This document shows, one piece after another, positions 32,944-38,113 of a stretch of 38,113 nucleotides of DNA. Each line of letters begins with the position of its first letter. The first letter of the stretch is position 1. The translations under genes and the position numbers were made by a program. Origin of the DNA: Clostridiaceae bacterium (GTDB lineage: Bacteria > Bacillota > Clostridia > DSM-8532). Where the stretch lies: contig DULR01000108.1 of the NCBI GenBank assembly GCA_012840245.1, positions 1 to 38,113 of the forward strand. Direction: 5' to 3'. The notes below the pieces were generated by a model. It was not told where the DNA came from and did no database searches. It saw only the letters and a list, made by a program, of their open reading frames with translations.

Positions 32944-32958
32944 TTCCATACTATGGAA
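32944..32958. promoter_or_regulatory. Perfect 7-1-7 palindrome upstream of the AraC gene
   Basis: TTCCATA-C-TATGGAA is a perfect inverted repeat, 102 bases before the AraC-family start and just past the PAS gene's terminator. It is a candidate binding site for autoregulation or for another regulator. Confidence 0.45.
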
Positions 32959-32971
32959 CAAATATTAATAA

Positions 32972-32995
32972 TAAAAAAACCGATATATTATCGGT
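32972..32995 (-). terminator. Terminator overlapping the PAS gene stop
   Basis: On the minus strand ACCGATA-ATA-TATCGGT is followed by seven Ts. The stem contains the PAS gene's stop codon, so the gene is separated from the AraC gene. Confidence 0.8.
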
Positions 32996-33395
32996 CATAC
33001 TGTTTCATTTGCAATATCACGATAATTCCATGTGTGATTTTTTTATTCTCAGCCGGGACAGGAGAAACCTCTACTCTCCAGACGCAATCCTTTGGCAAAA
33101 CCTCTTTCTGTTCAACACCTGAAAACATTGAAAATGGCGTTTTGACTGCTTCAGAAAATACAGTATCACCCCTGAAAACCTTCATGATAGATGCAGCAAG
33201 CTGCGGGTCGTCGATCCGCCCGCGATTTATGCGGACAGATCCTGACAATGGATCCATACATATATTTGCAGCATTTCTGAAGGCCTTGTTTATTATCGAC
33301 ACAGTAAGATTACGGTCGAATATGGCAACCGGATAAGGCAATGATGAAAACATCTTATCAGCGGACGAATATTTTATGTTAAGTCCTATATTCAC
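32988..33395 (-). CDS. Stand-alone PAS-domain protein
   Basis: The 135-residue protein is a single PAS-like domain: FSSLPYPVAIFDRNLTVSII opening, IMKVFRGDTVFSEAVKTPFS in the middle, and WRVEVSPVPAENKKITHGII at the end. It has no output domain. The middle segment matches the neighbouring AraC regulator's N-terminal domain (FRGETVF). The GTG start at 33395 has only a weak ribosome-binding site. It is transcribed away from metA. It may act as a partner of the AraC protein, or be a fragment left from a duplicated regulator. Confidence 0.65.
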   Translation of the reverse strand: MNIGLNIKYSSADKMFSSLPYPVAIFDRNLTVSIINKAFRNAANICMDPLSGSVRINRGRIDDPQLAASIMKVFRGDTVFSEAVKTPFSMFSGVEQKEVLPKDCVWRVEVSPVPAENKKITHGIIVILQMKQYDR

Positions 33396-33408
33396 TTTTA
33401 TTTAAATA

Positions 33409-33417
33409 TGTTATAAT
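33409..33417 (+). promoter_or_regulatory. Extended -10 promoter of metA
   Basis: TGTTATAAT forms an extended -10 element 57 bases before the metA ATG. The -35 match is poor. No SAM riboswitch can fit in the leader. Confidence 0.55.
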
Positions 33418-33473
33418 ATCCAACAATACACGAGTAAAACTATAGGAATTATTCTTTTTATGGAGGATGGATT

Positions 33474-34397
33474 ATGCCAATAAAGATACCGGATAACCTG
33501 CCGGCAAAAGAAACCCTTAATAACGAGAATATTTTCGTAATGACTGAGTACAGGGCAATACATCAGGACATAAGGCCACTGAGGATTGCCATCCTCAATC
33601 TTATGCCTACCAAGATCGCCACTGAGACTCAGCTTCTGCGTCTTATAAGCAATACCCCTCTGCAGGTTGAAATAGAGCTTCTGCATCCCAAATCGCATAC
33701 GTCGAAAAATACTCCTGCAGAACATCTGACAACCTTCTATAAATACTTCGATGATGTGAAGTACGAGAAGTTCGACGGTCTCATCATAACCGGCGCTCCG
33801 GTCGAGCAGATGGAATTTGAGCAGGTGACATACTGGGAGGAGCTCAAAAGTATCATGGAATGGAGCAAAAGCAACGTCTATTCCACATTCCATATCTGCT
33901 GGGGTGCTCAGGCGGGATTATACTATCATTACGGCATAAACAAATATCCTTTAAGAGAAAAGCTTTTCGGCGTTTTCCGTCATCGCATATGCAAACCCAA
34001 CACCATGTTGCTGCGCGGTTTTGATGACTGCTTCCTGGCTCCCCATTCAAGACATACAGAGATCAGGAGAGAAGATGTTGAAAAAATCAGTGAACTTGAT
34101 ATCCTCTCGGATTCTGAAGAAGCCGGGGTATATATAATCAAGAGCAAAGGCGGTCGTCAGGTTTTCGTTACAGGACACTCCGAATATGACAGAGACACAC
34201 TGAAAGGCGAATATGAAAGGGATCTCAATAAAGGTCTGGATATAAAGATCCCTCAGAATTATTTCCCCGGAGACGATCCGATGAAAGCTCCTCCTGTAAC
34301 CTGGAGAAGCCATGCCAACCTGCTTTTCTCCAACTGGCTCAACTATTATGTATACCAGGAAACTCCATATGACTTGAGTCAACTGGAGCATATATAG
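33474..34397 (+). CDS. metA: Homoserine O-acetyltransferase (MetA family)
   Basis: The 307-residue protein has the glutamine-amidotransferase-like fold of MetA, with nucleophile C142 ([10 protein letters not shown]) and the partners H235 and E237 (VTGHSEYD). Residue 111 is Glu (GAPVEQMEF), the residue reported to mark acetyl-CoA use in this family, where Gly marks succinyl-CoA. So it probably makes O-acetylhomoserine, the substrate of the downstream MetY. GGAGG lies seven bases before ATG. It is followed by an Rrf2 regulator and metY on the same strand. Confidence 0.95.
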   Translation: MPIKIPDNLPAKETLNNENIFVMTEYRAIHQDIRPLRIAILNLMPTKIATETQLLRLISNTPLQVEIELLHPKSHTSKNTPAEHLTTFYKYFDDVKYEKFDGLIITGAPVEQMEFEQVTYWEELKSIMEWSKSNVYSTFHICWGAQAGLYYHYGINKYPLREKLFGVFRHRICKPNTMLLRGFDDCFLAPHSRHTEIRREDVEKISELDILSDSEEAGVYIIKSKGGRQVFVTGHSEYDRDTLKGEYERDLNKGLDIKIPQNYFPGDDPMKAPPVTWRSHANLLFSNWLNYYVYQETPYDLSQLEHI

Positions 34398-34462
34398 ATA
34401 TGATTCAACCCGGAACTGCTGAAAAATCTGCATCGTCACCCCTGATTGCCGGTTAATGGGAT

Positions 34463-34485
34463 CCTTCGCTTCGCTCAGAATGACA
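34463..34485. repeat. Copy of the CTTCGCTTCGCTCAGAATGACA repeat
   Basis: The copy between metA and the Rrf2 gene matches the first unit at 22096-22118 over about 21 bases. A shorter ACTCAGAGTGACA follows at about 34492-34504. Confidence 0.8.
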
Positions 34486-34558
34486 TTATGCACTCAGAGT
34501 GACATTAAAGGTAAGATTTTTTGCAGTTTCGTAACCTCCCATGAAACGGAGAGATGAT

Positions 34559-36357
<1,799 letters not shown>

Positions 36358-36384
36358 TGTATAAAATCCCCTGCATTACTCATA

Positions 36385-36413
36385 TTGCTATACCTTATCT
36401 GGCTTGGTATAAT
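36385..36413 (+). promoter_or_regulatory. Promoter of udk
   Basis: TTGCTA (36385-36390) and a perfect TATAAT (36408-36413) are 17 bases apart. TATACC and GGTATA flank the spacer as an inverted repeat with an 11-base centre. Confidence 0.7.
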
Positions 36414-36454
36414 AAATCGGCATCATTTATTGCAAAAAATATGAGGTTGGCAAT

Positions 36455-37087
36455 ATGAGTAATGTCGTAACAATTGGAATCGCCGGTGGGACAGGCTCCG
36501 GAAAGACTACTCTGGCAAATGCGATAAAAGAGTATTTTGGCTCCGAAGTGGTCATGATCTCTCAGGACTATTATTATAAATCCTTTGACCATTTGCCTCT
36601 TGAAGAAAGAAAAAAAATAAATTATGATCATCCCAACAGCTTCGACAACGATCTGATGATCAGCCAGATCAAGGATCTTAAAAGCTTTAGGGCTATCAAC
36701 AGACCCGTATATTCCTTCATCGAGTTCAGAAGACTGTCGGAAACTATAACGGTTGAGCCCAGGCCTGTTATAATAGCAGAAGGTATTTTATTGTTCAATG
36801 ATCCGGATCTTAACGATCTTCTGGACATAAAGATATTTGTGGACACTGATTCGGACATCAGGTTCGCAAGAAGGCTTATACGTGATATACACGAACGCGG
36901 CAGGGATATAGATTCAGTGATCAACCAATACTTCTCCACCGTCAAGCCTATGCATGAAGCATTTGTTGAACCAAGCAAGAAACATGCGGATATAATTGTC
37001 CCTAATGGCGGACTTAATGAAGTAGCCAGTTCGATGATCATTGAAAAGATAAAAAGTATCCTGAATAAAAATCAGCCTGAAATCTGA
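36455..37087 (+). CDS. udk: Uridine kinase
   Basis: The 210-residue enzyme phosphorylates uridine and cytidine in pyrimidine salvage. Walker A GGTGSGKT lies at 11-18, then SQDYYYK and NYDHPNSFDND in the substrate lobe, and RLIRDIHERGRDIDSVINQY in the LID region. GAGGTT precedes the ATG. It has its own promoter. No clear terminator lies before the tRNA promoter. Confidence 0.94.
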   Translation: MSNVVTIGIAGGTGSGKTTLANAIKEYFGSEVVMISQDYYYKSFDHLPLEERKKINYDHPNSFDNDLMISQIKDLKSFRAINRPVYSFIEFRRLSETITVEPRPVIIAEGILLFNDPDLNDLLDIKIFVDTDSDIRFARRLIRDIHERGRDIDSVINQYFSTVKPMHEAFVEPSKKHADIIVPNGGLNEVASSMIIEKIKSILNKNQPEI

Positions 37088-37154
37088 TAACATATGCCGG
37101 CTGTTTTGGCAAAGGATAAAGGCCAAATTACCTAACTGTTTTAACAGAACATTC

Positions 37155-37183
37155 TTGACAAAGGAATAAGTCGTTTGTATAAT
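37155..37183 (+). promoter_or_regulatory. Consensus promoter of tRNA-Arg
   Basis: TTGACA (37155-37160) and TATAAT (37178-37183) are both perfect and exactly 17 bases apart, typical of a strong stable-RNA promoter. Confidence 0.9.
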
Positions 37184-37202
37184 AAAAAAGTCGCTTTTGC
37201 AT

Positions 37203-37279
<77 letters not shown>

Positions 37280-37280
37280 G

Positions 37281-37320
37281 AAAACCCTGAAAGTAAATAG
37301 CTTTCAGGGTTTTCTTTTTT
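37281..37320 (+). terminator. Terminator of tRNA-Arg
   Basis: AAAACCCTGAAAG and CTTTCAGGGTTTT form a perfect 13-base stem with a seven-base loop, followed by CTTTTTT. Confidence 0.95.
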
Positions 37321-37384
37321 GCTGTTCGTATATTTTTATCTCAAAAACCTCACAAAAAAGTCACTTATTTTTTATGATCTCATG

Positions 37385-37915
37385 CTATAACTGCTCTTTC
37401 AGAATATTGAACAAAAGATCGATCAGTTCTTCGTTACGTTCCACTTCACCATACCGGTCGTTTATGGTGAATCCCTCTTCAGTCTCATATCCGTTTGGGG
37501 GGATCACAAGGCTGAATCCGTCCTGTCCTGATTTCGTTCTCCTGATCATTTCTATAAGCTGTCCTATATTGAGCAGCGGCAGGCAATTATCCTTGTGAAA
37601 ATAATCTCCCGGATCGAATTCGCTGTCGTAAAATACCTCATCCGAGGATTCTTCTTTTTCCGGAGCCTGCTCTTCATCCACTACCACAAAATCCTCCGGC
37701 TTCCTGAGTCTCTCAAGAGTCAGCGTTGTACTTCCTGGAGTCACTATAACATCGCTGACTACAAACTCCATATACTCATAAACATCATTTTCTGCATCCT
37801 TGCACACCGAAGCTACAGCCAGGTCATATCTGGCAGGGATCCACATTGAATTAAGGGTTTGTTTTTGGCTGAATGTCAGTGAATTCAGATCTTCAATGGT
37901 AAGGTTAAGTTTCAT
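37385..37915 (-). CDS. Uncharacterised acidic protein
   Basis: The 176-residue protein is not recognised. It has an N-terminal part with LTIEDLNSLTFSQKQTLNSM, a central acidic segment (about 85-105, EEQAPEKEESSDE), and a C-terminal helix ELIDLLFNILKEQL. No signal peptide, membrane segment or metal motif is seen, so it should be cytoplasmic. I choose ATG 37915, which has GGAG 11 bases upstream. It converges on the tRNA gene. The frame is supported by its length and ribosome-binding site only. Confidence 0.6.
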   Translation of the reverse strand: MKLNLTIEDLNSLTFSQKQTLNSMWIPARYDLAVASVCKDAENDVYEYMEFVVSDVIVTPGSTTLTLERLRKPEDFVVVDEEQAPEKEESSDEVFYDSEFDPGDYFHKDNCLPLLNIGQLIEMIRRTKSGQDGFSLVIPPNGYETEEGFTINDRYGEVERNEELIDLLFNILKEQL

Positions 37916-38042
37916 ATATGCACACACTCCGCCTATGTATTTTAAATAAATTATACCATGTTTGTCCTGCGTTAAGGAATCATGTGGATGATGAAATCTT
38001 TCCCCTGATAAATTTCATACACGTTACCTGTGTATCCAATGG

Positions 38043-38071
38043 TTGACATTACCATATACCATTGGTATGAT
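38043..38071 (+). promoter_or_regulatory. Promoter with spacer palindrome, pointing out of the window
   Basis: TTGACA (38043-38048) and TATGAT (38066-38071) are 17 bases apart. The palindrome ATACCA-T-TGGTAT (38056-38068) fills the spacer and overlaps the -10. The gene it drives lies beyond the window end. Confidence 0.7.
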
Positions 38072-38113
38072 ATGTATGGTCAAGGATTTTTATAGATGCT
38101 GGTATATACAGCA

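Noticed and set aside
32988..33395. Stand-alone PAS gene as a frame-shifted AraC gene
   Set aside because: The 145 bases after it hold no remnant of an AraC HTH, and a clean terminator overlaps its stop. A truncation in the past remains possible.

Overview
The window looks like a low-to-mid GC (by eye about 43%), spore-forming, Gram-positive anaerobe of the class Clostridia. The grounds are a SpoIID/LytB-type protein, RicT, rubrerythrin, a 2[4Fe-4S] ferredoxin, strong GGAGG ribosome-binding sites, several TTG/GTG starts, and a gene order (Orn/Lys/Arg decarboxylase, tmk, yaaR, holB, ricT, trmN6) that follows the Bacillus yaaO-tmk-yaaQ-yaaR-holB-yaaT-yabB order. Most genes are chromosomal housekeeping genes on the minus strand. 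I see no phage, plasmid, transposase or CRISPR array. The genus cannot be fixed from the sequence alone.

Layout. (1) 1-3656: a small zinc-binding protein (-), then a plus-strand pair of a family-1 solute-binding lipoprotein and a membrane-anchored sensor ending in a LuxR-type HTH, with no permease or ATPase beside them. (2) 3645-5973 (-): ferredoxin with its own promoter and terminator, then trmN6, an orphan fumarase beta subunit and a P-loop ATPase. (3) 6096-15115 (-): one long close-packed unit of XRE-cupin regulator, potABCD, Orn/Lys/Arg decarboxylase, tmk, yaaR, holB and ricT. It starts at a good sigma-A-like promoter with two 17-bp operator-like palindromes just downstream. (4) 15172-18608 (-): a degenerate HMA-like protein, yccF, nadD, yqeK, an MgtC-family protein and lepB, closed by a strong terminator. 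(5) 18636-21739 (-): SpoIID/LytB protein, lspA, rluD. (6) 21740-23916: a 611-bp gene-poor stretch with a terminator-like hairpin and degenerate repeats, then rubrerythrin and an F420-ligase-like protein (+). (7) 23918-28582 (-): a type IV pilus-like set (pilC, four small pilin-like or membrane proteins, pilT) followed by an RNase H. (8) 28729-31756 (-): a composite hairpin repeat, an M3 oligoendopeptidase and a lipoprotein with an internally duplicated domain. (9) 32051-33395 (-): a PAS-AraC regulator and a stand-alone PAS protein. (10) 33474-36357 (+): metA, an Rrf2 regulator and metY, a transsulfuration-independent route to homocysteine. (11) 36385-38113: udk, tRNA-Arg(TCT) with a consensus promoter and terminator, an unrecognised acidic protein (-), and a strong promoter with a spacer palindrome pointing out of the window.

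How the genes work together. The pot operon couples polyamine import to a basic amino acid decarboxylase and probably to a cupin-type sensor. MetA carries Glu111, the residue linked to acetyl-CoA use, which matches the O-acetylhomoserine sulfhydrylase encoded by metY. SpoIID-type protein, lspA, lepB and the pilus proteins all act at the envelope. The best candidates for undescribed biology are the solute-binding protein plus membrane LuxR pair, the PAS-only plus PAS-AraC pair, the merging of polyamine transport with the tmk-holB-ricT housekeeping cluster, and the duplicated-domain lipoprotein.
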